Source: Duganella alba
Lineage (GTDB): Bacteria > Pseudomonadota > Gammaproteobacteria > Burkholderiales > Burkholderiaceae_D
Direction: 5' to 3'
Assembly: GCF_009674495.1 (NCBI RefSeq)
Contig: NZ_WKJN01000014.1
Span: forward strand, 62,001-126,000
Length of the DNA stretch: 64,000 nucleotides
Shown: in pieces, positions 1-9,794 of the stretch
Layout: each line of letters begins with the position of its first letter
How positions within the stretch are numbered: position 1 is the first letter of the stretch
Notes under the pieces: generated by a model
Database searches by the model: none
Seen by the model: only the letters and a program-made list of their open reading frames with translations
Told to the model about the DNA's origin: nothing
Translations under genes and position numbers: made by a program

Positions 1-1
1 C

Positions 2-1477
2 CACAAGGCCAACGCGCGCGTGATGATTTCGATTTGGGGCAAGTTCTATTCGAACACCGACAACTACAGGGAGCTGGCGTCCAAGGGGTATATGTGGACC
101 AAGAATGTCGAAAACGGCGCGCTGGACTGGGTAGGCCCAGGCTACAAGAACAGCCACTACGACCCGTACACCAAGGAAGCGCGCGACATCTATTATCGCC
201 AGATGAAGCCGAAGCTGGTGGACCTGGGCTTCGACGCCTGGTGGATGGATAACACCGAGCCGGACGTGCTGTCCAATACCCGTCCCGCCGACTTCAAGAA
301 GCTGATCGGACCGACCGTGTATGGCGGCGGCGAGATCACCTTCAATCCGTATAGCCTGGTGCATACGGAAGGCTTCTACTCGCACCTGTCCAAGGATCAG
401 CCGGAGAAGCGCCAGTTCATCCTGTCGCGCTCCGGCTTTGCCGGCATCCAGCGTAACAGCACCGCCGTGTGGAGCGGCGATACGGCGAGCCGCTGGAACA
501 ATCTGTATGACCAGATCTCGGCGGGCGTCAGCATCTCGATGTCCGGTATCCCGAACTGGACGCACGATATCGGCGGCTATGCGCAGGAGACGCGCTTCCA
601 GCTGGGCGATGTTGGCTCGGCGCAGGAGAACCGCAGCACCGGCATCAAGCAGGGTAATCCGGAGGACTTGAAAGAGTGGCGCGAGCTGAATCTGCGCTGG
701 TTCCAGTTCGGCGCGTTCTCGCCGCTGTTCCGCTCCCACGGCGAAGTGGTCAAGCGCGAGATCCACGAGATTTCGCCGGAAGGTTCGCCGATGCGCGAAT
801 CGATGGTCTGGTACGACCAGCTGCGCTATCGCCTGATGCCTTATATTTACTCGGCCGCCGCCGAGACGCACTACGAGTCCGGCTCCATCATGCGCGGCCT
901 GGTGATGGACTTCCCGCGCGACGATGCGGTCAAGGACATCAAGGACCAGTACCTGTTCGGCCACAACATGCTGGTGGCGCCAGTGTACGTCTACGGCGCG
1001 CGCGAACGCAGCGTCTACATGCCGAAGGGCACCGACTGGTACGACTTCTACACCGGCGAACTGCACAAGGGCGGCAGCACGGCGATCGTCAAGGCGCCGG
1101 AAACGCGCATGCCGGTGCTGGTGAAGGCCGGCTCCATCCTGCCGGTTGGTCCTGTGACGCAGTACGTGGACGAGAAACCGGATGCGCCGATCACGCTGGT
1201 GGTCTACACCGGCGCCGACGGAAAATTCAGCCTGTATGAGGATGATGGCGTCAGCAACGGCTACCTGCGCGGTGAGGCCAGCCGTATTCCACTGAGCTAC
1301 AATGACAAGACCGGCGTCGTCATCATCGGCGAGCGCGCCGGCCAGTTCAAGGGCATGGTGGCCAAGCGCCAGTTCAAGGTACGCTTCATCAAGCCCGGCG
1401 TTTCAAGCACGGATAACTTCGACGTGGCCGACAGGACTGTCAGCTACGAGGGCAAAGCGATTACTGTGAAGCGTTAA
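2..1477 (+). CDS. GH31 glycoside hydrolase, alpha-xylosidase type (5' partial)
   Basis: The reading frame is already open at base 2, so the N-terminus lies outside the window; the GTG/ATG near 20 is internal. GH31 enzymes are retaining alpha-glycosidases (alpha-glucosidase, alpha-xylosidase). The catalytic nucleophile is the Asp at 248-250 in the motif WWMDNTEPD, and the acid/base Asp is at 479-481 in VWSGDTASRW; both agree with the family. After the barrel come C-terminal beta domains (from about 1000) as in GH31. The WWMD-x-TEPD form is closer to bacterial alpha-xylosidases than to starch-type alpha-glucosidases (from memory). It is followed 2 nt later by a GH39 gene in the same direction, so it is probably part of a side-chain-degrading operon. 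Substrate is inferred only. Confidence 0.9.
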   Translation, partial: HKANARVMISIWGKFYSNTDNYRELASKGYMWTKNVENGALDWVGPGYKNSHYDPYTKEARDIYYRQMKPKLVDLGFDAWWMDNTEPDVLSNTRPADFKKLIGPTVYGGGEITFNPYSLVHTEGFYSHLSKDQPEKRQFILSRSGFAGIQRNSTAVWSGDTASRWNNLYDQISAGVSISMSGIPNWTHDIGGYAQETRFQLGDVGSAQENRSTGIKQGNPEDLKEWRELNLRWFQFGAFSPLFRSHGEVVKREIHEISPEGSPMRESMVWYDQLRYRLMPYIYSAAAETHYESGSIMRGLVMDFPRDDAVKDIKDQYLFGHNMLVAPVYVYGARERSVYMPKGTDWYDFYTGELHKGGSTAIVKAPETRMPVLVKAGSILPVGPVTQYVDEKPDAPITLVVYTGADGKFSLYEDDGVSNGYLRGEASRIPLSYNDKTGVVIIGERAGQFKGMVAKRQFKVRFIKPGVSSTDNFDVADRTVSYEGKAITVKR

Positions 1478-1479
1478 GC

Positions 1480-3024
1480 ATGAAGACTCTGACCGCAGCT
1501 GTGTTGTTTGCGTTGAGCGCGTCGGCGGCCGTCGCCGCCGACAGCCGTCATATCTCGGTGGACGCCGCCGATGCCGGCTCGCCGCGCGACCGTTTCGCCG
1601 ATCTGTCGGTAGGCTCGGATTATCCGGGCACGCTGATACGTGACGACAGCCTGGCGCAGCTCAAGACCGCCAGGGACGAACTGGGCTTCCGTTACATCCG
1701 CTTCCACGCCGTTTTCCACGACGTGCTGGGCACCTACAAGGAAGTGGACGGCAAGCCGGTGTACGACTGGACCAAGCTCGATTACCTGTACGACCGTTTG
1801 CTCAAGATGGGGATCAAGCCGTTCGTGGAACTGGGCTTCACGCCGCTGGCCATGCGAAGCTCGGACCTGAGCATCTTCTACTGGAAGGGCAACACCTCGC
1901 ATCCCGACCCGAAGAAGTGGGCAGGGCTGGTGGATGCCTTCGTGCGCCACGCGCAGCAGCGCTACGGCAAGGAGGAAGTGCGCAGCTGGTTCTTCGAAGT
2001 GTGGAACGAGCCGAATCTGGACGGCTTCTGGGAGAAGGCGGATCAGAAGGTGTATTTCGAGCTGTTCGACATCACCTCGCGCACCATCAAGGCGATTGAT
2101 CCGACGCTGCGCGTCGGCGGGCCGTCCACGGCTGGTGCGGCCTGGGTGCCGGAGTTCCTGGCGCACGCCAGGGCTTCCGGCGCGGCGGTCGATTTCGTCA
2201 CCACGCACACCTATGGCGTGGATGGCGGTTTCCTCGACGAGAATGGCAAGGACGACACCAAGCTGTCGCCATCGCCGGACGCCATCGTTGGCGATGTGCG
2301 CAAGGTGCGCAAGGAGATGGCGGAAGCCGGCCATCCCGAGATGCCGCTGTACTTCACCGAGTGGAGCACCAGTTACACGCCGCGCGATCCGGTGCACGAT
2401 TCCTATATCAGCGCGCCGTACATCCTGAGCAAACTCAAAGCCACCGAGGGCATCGCGCAGGGCATGAGCTACTGGACTTACAGCGATCTGTTTGAGGAGC
2501 CGGGGCCGCCGACCGCGCCGTTTGAAGGCGGTTTTGGTTTGATGAATCCGCAGGGGATACGCAAGCCGTCGTGGTTCGCTTACAAGTATCTGAATCAGTT
2601 GGGCGATACGGCCATCAATACCGGCGATGCGCAGAGCTATGCGGCCAAGGACGGCCGTGGCGTGCAGGTGCTGGCATGGGACTTCCAGACGCCGAAGCAG
2701 GGGCGCAGCAATCGCGGCTTCTACACCACCGTGCAGCCTACGCGCGATGGCCAGCCGGTGAGCATCGATCTGAAAGGGCTGAAGCCTGGCGCGTATTCGG
2801 TCAAGGTGTATCGCACCGGTTTTGAGGCCAACGATGCGCATACCGCCTATCTGAAAATGGGATCGCCGAAGACGCTGACGCCGAAGCAGCTGGAGCGCTT
2901 GCAGGCGTTGACAATTGATCTTCCGCAGACCAGCACCGTGCGTGTACCGGCATCCGGCGCCGCCAGCGTGAAGGTGAAGATGCGCGTCAACGATGTTGTG
3001 CTGATCAAGATTAATCCGCAATGA
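1480..3024 (+). CDS. GH39 family glycoside hydrolase (beta-xylosidase-like), secreted
   Basis: A 514-residue protein with a clear signal peptide (residues 1-20, ending AVAA). The GH39 (beta/alpha)8 barrel shows the acid/base Glu177 in FEVWNEPNL and the nucleophile Glu294 in YFTEWSTSY, with the family's usual spacing. GH39 members release xylose or related sugars with retention of configuration; some act on arabinosides or glycosaminoglycans, so the exact sugar is not settled by sequence. The gene starts 2 nt after the GH31 stop and overlaps the next gene by an ATGA, indicating a single transcript with translational coupling. Export to the periplasm is expected. Confidence 0.88.
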   Translation: MKTLTAAVLFALSASAAVAADSRHISVDAADAGSPRDRFADLSVGSDYPGTLIRDDSLAQLKTARDELGFRYIRFHAVFHDVLGTYKEVDGKPVYDWTKLDYLYDRLLKMGIKPFVELGFTPLAMRSSDLSIFYWKGNTSHPDPKKWAGLVDAFVRHAQQRYGKEEVRSWFFEVWNEPNLDGFWEKADQKVYFELFDITSRTIKAIDPTLRVGGPSTAGAAWVPEFLAHARASGAAVDFVTTHTYGVDGGFLDENGKDDTKLSPSPDAIVGDVRKVRKEMAEAGHPEMPLYFTEWSTSYTPRDPVHDSYISAPYILSKLKATEGIAQGMSYWTYSDLFEEPGPPTAPFEGGFGLMNPQGIRKPSWFAYKYLNQLGDTAINTGDAQSYAAKDGRGVQVLAWDFQTPKQGRSNRGFYTTVQPTRDGQPVSIDLKGLKPGAYSVKVYRTGFEANDAHTAYLKMGSPKTLTPKQLERLQALTIDLPQTSTVRVPASGAASVKVKMRVNDVVLIKINPQ

Positions 3025-5360
3025 AGTCGCTGCTGCTGGTTGCCGCGCTGGTCGCGGCAGGTGCATCGGCCGCGCCGGACCTGACCTTGCGTTATGCCCA
3101 TCCGGCGCCGGATACGGCGGCCGGATGGGAGAAGGAAGCGCTCCCTATCGGCAATGGTCGTATCGGTGCGATGATCTTCGGGCAGCTGGCGCGCGAGCGT
3201 TTGCAGTTCAATGACATCACGTTGTGGACTGGCGATGACAGGGCGATGGGGGCGTATCAGCCCTTTGGCGATGTCTACATCAATCTGCCGGGGCATGAGC
3301 AGGGAACGACGGCGTATGCGCGCAAGCTGGACATCTCGCGCAGCCTGCATACGGTGAGCTACACGCATAACGGCGTTCAGTTCAGGCGCGAGGCGCTGGC
3401 CAGTTATCCGGCTCAGGTGATCGCTGTGCGGCTGACCGCCAGCAGGCGTGGACAGTACACCGGCTCCATCGAACTGACCGATATGCACGATGCGCGGATC
3501 CGCGCGCAGGACGACCGCATCACGGCGACAGGCGTTCTGCCGAATGCGATGCAGTACGCCAGCCAGGTGCAGGTGCTGAACGAGGGCGGCAAGCTGGCGG
3601 TGGAGGGCAGCAAGATCACCTTCACCGGCAGCGATGCGATCACGTTGATTCTCGGCGCCGGCACCAGCTACATCAACGACGCATCCCGCCGCTTCCACGG
3701 CGAACCACCGCTGCAGCGCGTGATAGCGCAAGTGGCCGCCGCTGCGGACGCCCGCACCAAGTCCACCGACGCACCGCGCGCGTGGTCGGCGCTGCTGGCC
3801 GCGCACGAACGCGACTTCGCCGCGCAGTTTGGCCGCGTGGGCGTGGATTTTGGCGCCGCATCGCCGGCACGCCGCGCGCTGACGACCGACAAACGCATCG
3901 AAGCCTACACCGCCGACGGCAACGATCCCGAACTGGAGGCGCAGTTCTTCCAGTACGGCCGCTACCTGCTCATCTCCAGCTCGCGCGGTGCGCTGCCGGC
4001 CAATCTGCAAGGCCTGTGGAACAACAGCCTCACACCGCCGTGGAATTCGGACTACCACACCAACATCAACATCCAGATGAACTACTGGCCTGCCGAACCG
4101 GCCAACCTGTCCGAACACGCCAGGCCCTTCCTGGACTTCGTGCAAGGCATGGCGCCGGTCTACCGCAAGCTGGTGGCCGACATCGCCGCCCAGGCCATCG
4201 CCCATCCTGAATCCGTCAAGATGTCGCAGCCGGACCTGAGCGGCGAGGCGGTGCAGCGCGAAGAAACCTTTGTCAGCGCGGCCGGCAAACCGGTGCGCGG
4301 CTGGACCGTGCGCACCGAATCGAATCCCTTCGGCGCCATGGGCTACGTGTGGAACAAGACCGGCAACGCCTGGTACATGCAGCACTTCTGGGAACACTAC
4401 GCCTACACGCAGGACAAAGTCTATCTGCGCACCGTCGCCTACCCGATGATGCAGGAAGCCGTCGCATTCTGGGAAGACTACCTTAAACAGCTGCCGGACG
4501 GCCGCCTGGTCGCGCCGCTCGGCTGGTCGCCCGAACACGGTCCGATCGAAGATGGCGTCAGCTATGACCAGGAAATCATCTGGGATCTGTTCAACAACAC
4601 GGTGGAAGCAGCCGGTGTGCTGGGCGACACCGCCTACCGCGACCGCATCGCCGCCATGCGCGAAAAACTCGCCACGCCGGGCATCGGCAGCTGGGGCCAG
4701 CTGCTGGAATGGATGACCGAGAAAAAGGACAACGTGCTGGATACGCCGGGCGACACGCACCGCCATGTCTCGCACCTGTTTGGCTTGTTCCCCGGCCGCC
4801 AATTCTCGCCGACGCAAACGCCGGTGCTGGCCACCGCTGCGCGCAAGTCGTTGCAAGCGCGCGGCGACGCCGGCACCGGCTGGTCGATGGCATGGAAGAC
4901 GGCTTACTGGGCGCGCCTGCTGGACGGCGACCACGCCTACAAAATGCTGCGCGGCCAGCTGGCCAAGCCCGGCGCGCGTGCGGCGCAGCAGAGCGGCCAG
5001 GGTACGGAAGTCAACAACGCCGGCGGCACTTACCCGAACATGTTCGACGCTCATCCACCGTTCCAGATCGACGGCAACTTCGGCGCCACCGCCGCCATCT
5101 GCGAAATGCTGCTGCAATCGCAGACCGGCGAAATCCACTTGCTGCCGGCGCTGCCGTCCGCATGGGGCAGCGGCTCTGTGAAAGGCCTGCGCGCACGCGG
5201 CGGTTATGAAGTCGATCTGGCATGGGCCAACGGCAAACTCACCTCCGCCACCATCCGCCGCACGGCGGGCGATGGTGCGGGCAAGGTGCGCTATGGCGAC
5301 AAGGTCGTGCCACTGAACCTGAAGCCGGGCGAGAGCAAACACCTCGGAAGGAGTCTGTAA
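3021..5360 (+). CDS. GH95 family alpha-L-fucosidase, secreted
   Basis: A 779-residue protein with an N-terminal signal sequence ([17 protein letters not shown]). GH95 enzymes are inverting alpha-1,2-L-fucosidases (some alpha-L-galactosidases). Family hallmarks are present: an N-terminal beta-sandwich with GNGRIGAM, the paired catalytic-site Asn residues Asn348 and Asn350 ([13 protein letters not shown]), the general-acid Glu near residue 505 in WSPEHGP, and [13 protein letters not shown] further on. Length is normal for the family. The start overlaps the GH39 stop (ATGA), and the stop shares one base with the next ATG, so all three are translationally coupled. Fucose removal beside GH31 and GH2 suggests work on fucosylated xyloglucan-like side chains (inference). 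Confidence 0.92.
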   Translation: MKSLLLVAALVAAGASAAPDLTLRYAHPAPDTAAGWEKEALPIGNGRIGAMIFGQLARERLQFNDITLWTGDDRAMGAYQPFGDVYINLPGHEQGTTAYARKLDISRSLHTVSYTHNGVQFRREALASYPAQVIAVRLTASRRGQYTGSIELTDMHDARIRAQDDRITATGVLPNAMQYASQVQVLNEGGKLAVEGSKITFTGSDAITLILGAGTSYINDASRRFHGEPPLQRVIAQVAAAADARTKSTDAPRAWSALLAAHERDFAAQFGRVGVDFGAASPARRALTTDKRIEAYTADGNDPELEAQFFQYGRYLLISSSRGALPANLQGLWNNSLTPPWNSDYHTNINIQMNYWPAEPANLSEHARPFLDFVQGMAPVYRKLVADIAAQAIAHPESVKMSQPDLSGEAVQREETFVSAAGKPVRGWTVRTESNPFGAMGYVWNKTGNAWYMQHFWEHYAYTQDKVYLRTVAYPMMQEAVAFWEDYLKQLPDGRLVAPLGWSPEHGPIEDGVSYDQEIIWDLFNNTVEAAGVLGDTAYRDRIAAMREKLATPGIGSWGQLLEWMTEKKDNVLDTPGDTHRHVSHLFGLFPGRQFSPTQTPVLATAARKSLQARGDAGTGWSMAWKTAYWARLLDGDHAYKMLRGQLAKPGARAAQQSGQGTEVNNAGGTYPNMFDAHPPFQIDGNFGATAAICEMLLQSQTGEIHLLPALPSAWGSGSVKGLRARGGYEVDLAWANGKLTSATIRRTAGDGAGKVRYGDKVVPLNLKPGESKHLGRSL

Positions 5361-8134
5361 TGCATTGGCTGCTGAGTGCTTTTTTACTGGCCCTGAGCAG
5401 CCAGTGTTTCGCCGAACCGACACAGATCCAATATCTGAGCGGCGTAGACAAGGATCACCGCGTCGATTGGGATTTCCAGGTCAATGGCGGCCGCAATGCA
5501 GGCGTGTGGAAGAAGATCCCCGTGCCGTCCAATTGGGAAATGGAGGGCTTTGGCACCTATCGCTATTCCAACGATTGGCAGAAAGATCCCGCGCCGGACA
5601 ACACCGGCCTGTATCGCTACCGGTTCACCGTGCCTGCCGACTGGCGCGGCAAGCAGATCGACATCGTCTTTGGCGGTTCGATGACGGACACGCTGGTGAA
5701 GATCAACGGCCAACCGGCCGGACCGGTGCACCAGGGCGGTTTCTACGAATTCCGTTACGACGTTACGCGCTTGCTGAAGCAGGGCGAGAACAATCAGCTG
5801 AAAGTGACAGTGCAGCGCTACTCCGCCAATGCATCCGTCAACCGCGCCGAGCGCAGCTCGGATTACTGGCTGTTCAGCGGCATCTACCGGCCGGTATGGC
5901 TGGAGGCCAAGCCGCAAACCAATATCGATCGCGTCAGCCTGGATGCGCGCCACACCGGCGATTTCAGCGCGGACGTGTTTGTGGCAGGCGCCACCAGCGG
6001 CAAGGTCAGCGCGCGCATCGCCACGCTGGACGGCGCGCCGCTCGGCAAGGAGATCCGTGCCGATGTCGTCGATGGCAAGGCGCACCTGAGCGGCCACGTG
6101 GACCGCATCGTGCCATGGACGGCGGAGAATCCGCAGCGCTACCAGGTGCGCTTCGCGCTGCTTAGCGGTGGCAAGGTGGTACATGACGTTAGCAGGATCA
6201 TCGGTTTCCGCACGATGGAATTGCGGCCGCGTGATGGCGTCTACGTCAACGGCCACAAGGTGCGCTTGAAAGGTTCGAACCGCCATTCGATCTGGCCGAC
6301 TTCGGGCCGTACCACCAGCAAGGCGCTCAGCTACCAGGATGCCCGGCTGATGAAGGAAATGAACATGAACGCGGTGCGCATGTCCCACTATCCGCCCGAT
6401 CCGCACTTCCTCGACGTGGCCGACGAAGTAGGACTGTATGTAATCGATGAACTGACCGGCTGGCAGAAAGCCTACGATACCGACGTCGCCACGCCGCTGG
6501 TGAAGGAGCTGGTCCAGCGCGATCAGCATCATCCGTCCATCCTGTTCTGGGCGAACGGAAACGAAGGCGGCTTCAATCGCGATCTGGATCGCCTGTATGC
6601 GGGATGGGATGCGCAGAAGCGCCCGGTCATTCATCCGTGGGAGAATTTCGGCGGCATCGATACGGCGCACTATCCGACTTATAACTGCTGCGCGACGTCA
6701 CTGTTCAATGGACGCGATGTGTTCATGCCGACCGAGTTCCTGCATGGCTTGTACGATGGAGGCGCCGGTGCTAGCCTGAACGACTGGTGGAATGCCATGC
6801 TGGCCAATCCGCTCAGCGCCGGCGGTTTTATCTGGGCCTTTGTCGATGAAGGCATCGTGCGCGATGACCGCAATGGCGCCATCGATGTCGCCGGCAATCT
6901 GGCGCCGGACGGCATACTGGGGCCGTATCGTGAGAAGGAAGGCAGCTTCTTTGCGATCAAGAAGATATGGTCGCCGTTGTACCTGCCGTTGTCGGAAATG
7001 GCCTCGCTACCACCGACATTCGACGGTTCCATCACGCTGGAGAATCGCTACGATTTCACCAATCTCAATCAGTTGAAGCTGCGTTGGGAGCTGGTGCGGC
7101 TTGGCTTGGGCGAAGGACATATCGTCACAGCGCAGGGCAGCATCAAGGCTCCCGATGTCGCCGCCGGTATGCGCGGCGTCGCCAGCATTGCCTTGCCGCG
7201 CGACTGGAGCAAGCAGGACGCGCTGTACATCAGCGCGACCGACCGTGACGGCCGCGAGATCTACAAGTGGTCGTGGATGATCGCCACTCCGCAGCAGGTG
7301 GCCGAGCGGATGCGCGCGCCGGCTGGTCCTGCGCCAGCCAGCGTGACGGAGCTGGCGGACAGCTATCAACTGCAAGCCGGTACGCTCAGCACGGTCATCG
7401 ACAAGGCGACCGGCTATCTGCGTGAACTTAAAAAGGATGGCGTCGTGGCGCCGCTGACGAATGGCCCACGGCTGGTGGCGGGCAAGGCGGAGCTGAAGCA
7501 TATCCACGCCGCGCGGGAGGGCGGCGATGTGGTGGTGTCGGCCGAATACACCGGCAATCTGCGCAAGGTGAACTGGCGCCTGGGCAGCGACGGGCGGCTC
7601 AGCGTCAACTACGGCTACCAGATGGAGGGGAGCCGCTATGTCGATGCGCTGGGCGTGACATTCGACTATCCGGAAAGCCAGGTCACGTCCATGCGTTGGC
7701 TGGGGCGCGGCCCGTATCGCGTGTGGAAGAACCGCACACAGGGCGAGGAGTTCGATGTCTGGCAGAAGGACTACAACGACACCGTCTCCGGCCTGTCATG
7801 GAACTACCCTGAATTCAAAGGTTTCCACGACAAGGTTTACTGGGCCACACTGAAAACGAAGAACCTGCCTATCACCTTCATCAACCACGTTGACGACATC
7901 GCGCTGGGGATGTTCACGCCAAGGGAAGCCAGCGGCGAGGGCTTCGAGCCGAAGGGCACGCATATCGACTTCCAACCCGGTGACATCTCCTTCCTCAACA
8001 CGATACTTCCGATCGGCACCAAGTTCAATCCGCCTGGCGAAATGGGACCATCAGCGCAGCAGGCGCGCACGCCCAACCTCGGCATCTGGCTGGAGAACAC
8101 CATCGACATCGTGGTCGGTGATTCAGCCCGCTGA
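5360..8134 (+). CDS. GH2 family glycoside hydrolase (beta-galactosidase-like), secreted
   Basis: The start is the ATG at 5360, overlapping the upstream TAA by one base, because an AAGGAG Shine-Dalgarno lies just before it and the protein then begins with a signal peptide ([18 protein letters not shown]). Predicted length is 924 aa. Domain order is a jelly-roll sugar-binding domain, an Ig-like domain, the TIM barrel, and C-terminal beta domains. The acid/base Glu402 lies in GNEGG and the nucleophile Glu459 in PTEFLHG. GH2 includes beta-galactosidases, beta-mannosidases and beta-glucuronidases; the long C-terminal region argues for the beta-galactosidase type. Last gene of the operon; its 3' end overlaps the convergent oxidoreductase gene by 12 nt. 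Confidence 0.9.
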   Translation: MHWLLSAFLLALSSQCFAEPTQIQYLSGVDKDHRVDWDFQVNGGRNAGVWKKIPVPSNWEMEGFGTYRYSNDWQKDPAPDNTGLYRYRFTVPADWRGKQIDIVFGGSMTDTLVKINGQPAGPVHQGGFYEFRYDVTRLLKQGENNQLKVTVQRYSANASVNRAERSSDYWLFSGIYRPVWLEAKPQTNIDRVSLDARHTGDFSADVFVAGATSGKVSARIATLDGAPLGKEIRADVVDGKAHLSGHVDRIVPWTAENPQRYQVRFALLSGGKVVHDVSRIIGFRTMELRPRDGVYVNGHKVRLKGSNRHSIWPTSGRTTSKALSYQDARLMKEMNMNAVRMSHYPPDPHFLDVADEVGLYVIDELTGWQKAYDTDVATPLVKELVQRDQHHPSILFWANGNEGGFNRDLDRLYAGWDAQKRPVIHPWENFGGIDTAHYPTYNCCATSLFNGRDVFMPTEFLHGLYDGGAGASLNDWWNAMLANPLSAGGFIWAFVDEGIVRDDRNGAIDVAGNLAPDGILGPYREKEGSFFAIKKIWSPLYLPLSEMASLPPTFDGSITLENRYDFTNLNQLKLRWELVRLGLGEGHIVTAQGSIKAPDVAAGMRGVASIALPRDWSKQDALYISATDRDGREIYKWSWMIATPQQVAERMRAPAGPAPASVTELADSYQLQAGTLSTVIDKATGYLRELKKDGVVAPLTNGPRLVAGKAELKHIHAAREGGDVVVSAEYTGNLRKVNWRLGSDGRLSVNYGYQMEGSRYVDALGVTFDYPESQVTSMRWLGRGPYRVWKNRTQGEEFDVWQKDYNDTVSGLSWNYPEFKGFHDKVYWATLKTKNLPITFINHVDDIALGMFTPREASGEGFEPKGTHIDFQPGDISFLNTILPIGTKFNPPGEMGPSAQQARTPNLGIWLENTIDIVVGDSAR

Positions 8135-9352
8135 CCGCACCGCCCATTTGCGATAGCGCCTGGTGAGTCTGTTCTTGCGCAACTGGTCGATCACCAGCGT
8201 GATGAATGGCGAATAGCTGCGCGCCGCCCTCCCGCCGGCACCCAATGCGCGCAGGCGGCGCTTGACCAGCGCCATGCCGGCTAGCGACGCCATGCCCTTG
8301 TCCTTCCAAGTCACGGCCGCCGGCAAGGCCGCAGGCTCATGGCCGGCGCGCCATTGCTGCGGCAGGTCGGGAATCTGCGCCATCGCCGTCGCCATGCCAA
8401 CCAGCGCCACGCCGCTGGCAAGCACCTGTTCTGCCACCGCCGGCCGCGCGATGCCGCCGGTGGTCATCACCGGCATGCGCGCCACCGCCGCCAGTTCCCG
8501 GGCAAACTCAAGGAAGTAAGCTTCGCGCGCCAGCGTGCGCCCGTCCGCCGTGCGGCCTTGCATGGCGGGGCTTTCGTAGCTGCCGCCGGACAGTTCGATT
8601 ACATCGACCGCCAGGTCGTTCAGCAGCAGAACCACCTGCCGTGCATCGTCCGCAGAGAAGCCGCCGCGCTGGAAGTCGGCCGAATTCAGCTTGACCGCGA
8701 CGCTGAAGCCCGGCGACACGCTTGCACGCACCGCGCGCACCACTTCTAGCAGCAGGCGGGCACGGTTGACCAGGCTGCCGCCCCATTCGTCGTCGCGGCG
8801 GTTGGCCAGCGGCGACAGGAACTGCGAGATCAGGTAGCCGTGCGCCGCGTGCAGCTGCACGCCGCTGAAGCCTGCCTGTTCGGCCGCGTGCGCGGTGTCG
8901 GCAAAGCGTGTGATCACTTCGGCGATCTGCGCGGCGTTCATGGCAACCGGTTGCGCAAACAACTTGCTATGCTTGCCCAGGTCCAGCGCCACCGCCGACG
9001 GCGCCCAGGCGTTGCCGCCCATGTCCGCCATCACCTGGCGCCCCGGATGATTAATCTGCATCCATACCTGCGCGCCGTGGCGCCGCGCTGCCTTGGCCCA
9101 CTGCCTGAATGGTTCCAGCGGCGTCGAAGCTTCCAGCACCACGCCGCCTGGGCCGGTGAGGGCGCGTGGGTCGATCATCACATTGCCGGTGATGATAAGA
9201 CCGGCGCCGCCATCCGCCCATTGTTCGTACAGGCGAAACAGCGCGGCGCCGGGCGACTGGCCTTCAGCGGCCATGTTTTCCTCCATCGCGGCTTTCGCCA
9301 GGCGGTTGGGAATGGTGCTGCCATTGGGCAGGGTGAGTGGGCTGAACATCAT
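8123..9352 (-). CDS. NADH:flavin oxidoreductase, Old Yellow Enzyme family
   Basis: About 409 aa starting at the first of two adjacent ATGs (9352 or 9349). An upstream extension is rejected because it would run through the promoter. The FMN-binding TIM barrel of the OYE family is recognisable: an N-terminal FSPLTLPNGSTIPNR, the substrate-binding HAAHGYLISQFLSP, and a C-terminal GGIARPAVAEQVL segment. OYEs reduce activated C=C bonds with NAD(P)H; the physiological substrate is usually an electrophile or xenobiotic. The gene is transcribed divergently from a MerR regulator, and its promoter has the MerR architecture, so induction by an electrophile or other MerR ligand is likely. Confidence 0.9.
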   Translation of the reverse strand: MMFSPLTLPNGSTIPNRLAKAAMEENMAAEGQSPGAALFRLYEQWADGGAGLIITGNVMIDPRALTGPGGVVLEASTPLEPFRQWAKAARRHGAQVWMQINHPGRQVMADMGGNAWAPSAVALDLGKHSKLFAQPVAMNAAQIAEVITRFADTAHAAEQAGFSGVQLHAAHGYLISQFLSPLANRRDDEWGGSLVNRARLLLEVVRAVRASVSPGFSVAVKLNSADFQRGGFSADDARQVVLLLNDLAVDVIELSGGSYESPAMQGRTADGRTLAREAYFLEFARELAAVARMPVMTTGGIARPAVAEQVLASGVALVGMATAMAQIPDLPQQWRAGHEPAALPAAVTWKDKGMASLAGMALVKRRLRALGAGGRAARSYSPFITLVIDQLRKNRLTRRYRKWAVRSAG

Positions 9353-9383
9353 GACATGCCTTGATTGGTATCGGAAATGGGCT

Positions 9384-9414
9384 ATGCTAAGCTTGAAGTC
9401 AACTTCAAGGTCAA
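9384..9414 (-). promoter_or_regulatory. MerR-type promoter of the Old Yellow Enzyme gene
   Basis: Read on the - strand: -35 TTGACC (9414-9409) and -10 TAGCAT (9389-9384), separated by exactly 19 bp. The spacer is filled by a perfect palindrome of 8-bp arms with a 2-nt centre (CTTGAAGT/ACTTCAAG, 9392-9409). An over-long 19-bp spacer containing a dyad is the hallmark of promoters activated by MerR proteins through DNA distortion. The merR start codon (9420) is 6 bp from the -35 element, so the same operator probably also autoregulates the regulator. Confidence 0.85.
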
Positions 9415-9419
9415 GCGAA

Positions 9420-9788
9420 ATGAAGATAGGAGAATTGGCGGAACGCGCCGGCATGGCGACATCGGCGATCCGCTACTACGAGAGAATGGGCCTGCTGCCC
9501 AAGGCCGCGCGCGGCGCCAACGGCTACCGCGAGTATCCGGAGGCGGTGCTGGAGCGGCTGAACGTGATCGTGCTGGGACAAAGCCTGGGCTTTACGCTGG
9601 AGACGATGCGCAACATCATGGCGCTGGAGGGCGAGCGCTTGAAGGACGGTCTGTTGCAGGGACTGTCGTCGCGGCTCGACGAGATCGACAAGATGATGCA
9701 AACGCTGCAGGCGCAGCGCGTTGGCCTGCTGGAAGCCGAGGAGCGTTTGCGCGCCAGCTGGGCGCGCAATGAGTGTGCCAAATACTGA
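9420..9788 (+). CDS. MerR family transcriptional regulator
   Basis: A 122-residue protein starting MKIGELAERAG. The N-terminal winged helix (residues 1-70) has the MerR signature TSAIRYYERMGLLP, followed by the long dimerisation helix (about residues 80-118). It has no cysteine cluster typical of metal sensors or SoxR, and the effector domain is minimal, so a small-molecule or electrophile sensor is more likely than a metal sensor. Divergent from the Old Yellow Enzyme gene with a shared operator. The ATG at 9420 is preferred because upstream sequence is the promoter. Confidence 0.92.
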   Translation: MKIGELAERAGMATSAIRYYERMGLLPKAARGANGYREYPEAVLERLNVIVLGQSLGFTLETMRNIMALEGERLKDGLLQGLSSRLDEIDKMMQTLQAQRVGLLEAEERLRASWARNECAKY

Positions 9789-9794
9789 GGACTG

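Noticed and set aside
1474-5423. Long open frames on the - strand opposite the glycoside hydrolase genes (up to about 850 codons)
   Set aside because: They mirror GC-rich codon usage of the + strand genes, have no ribosome-binding sites and contain Arg/Ala/His-rich low-information sequence; the + strand proteins have family motifs and catalytic residues.
6271-6282. GGTTCGAACC, resembling a tRNA T-arm
   Set aside because: It is inside the GH2 coding sequence and no acceptor or anticodon stem flanks it.
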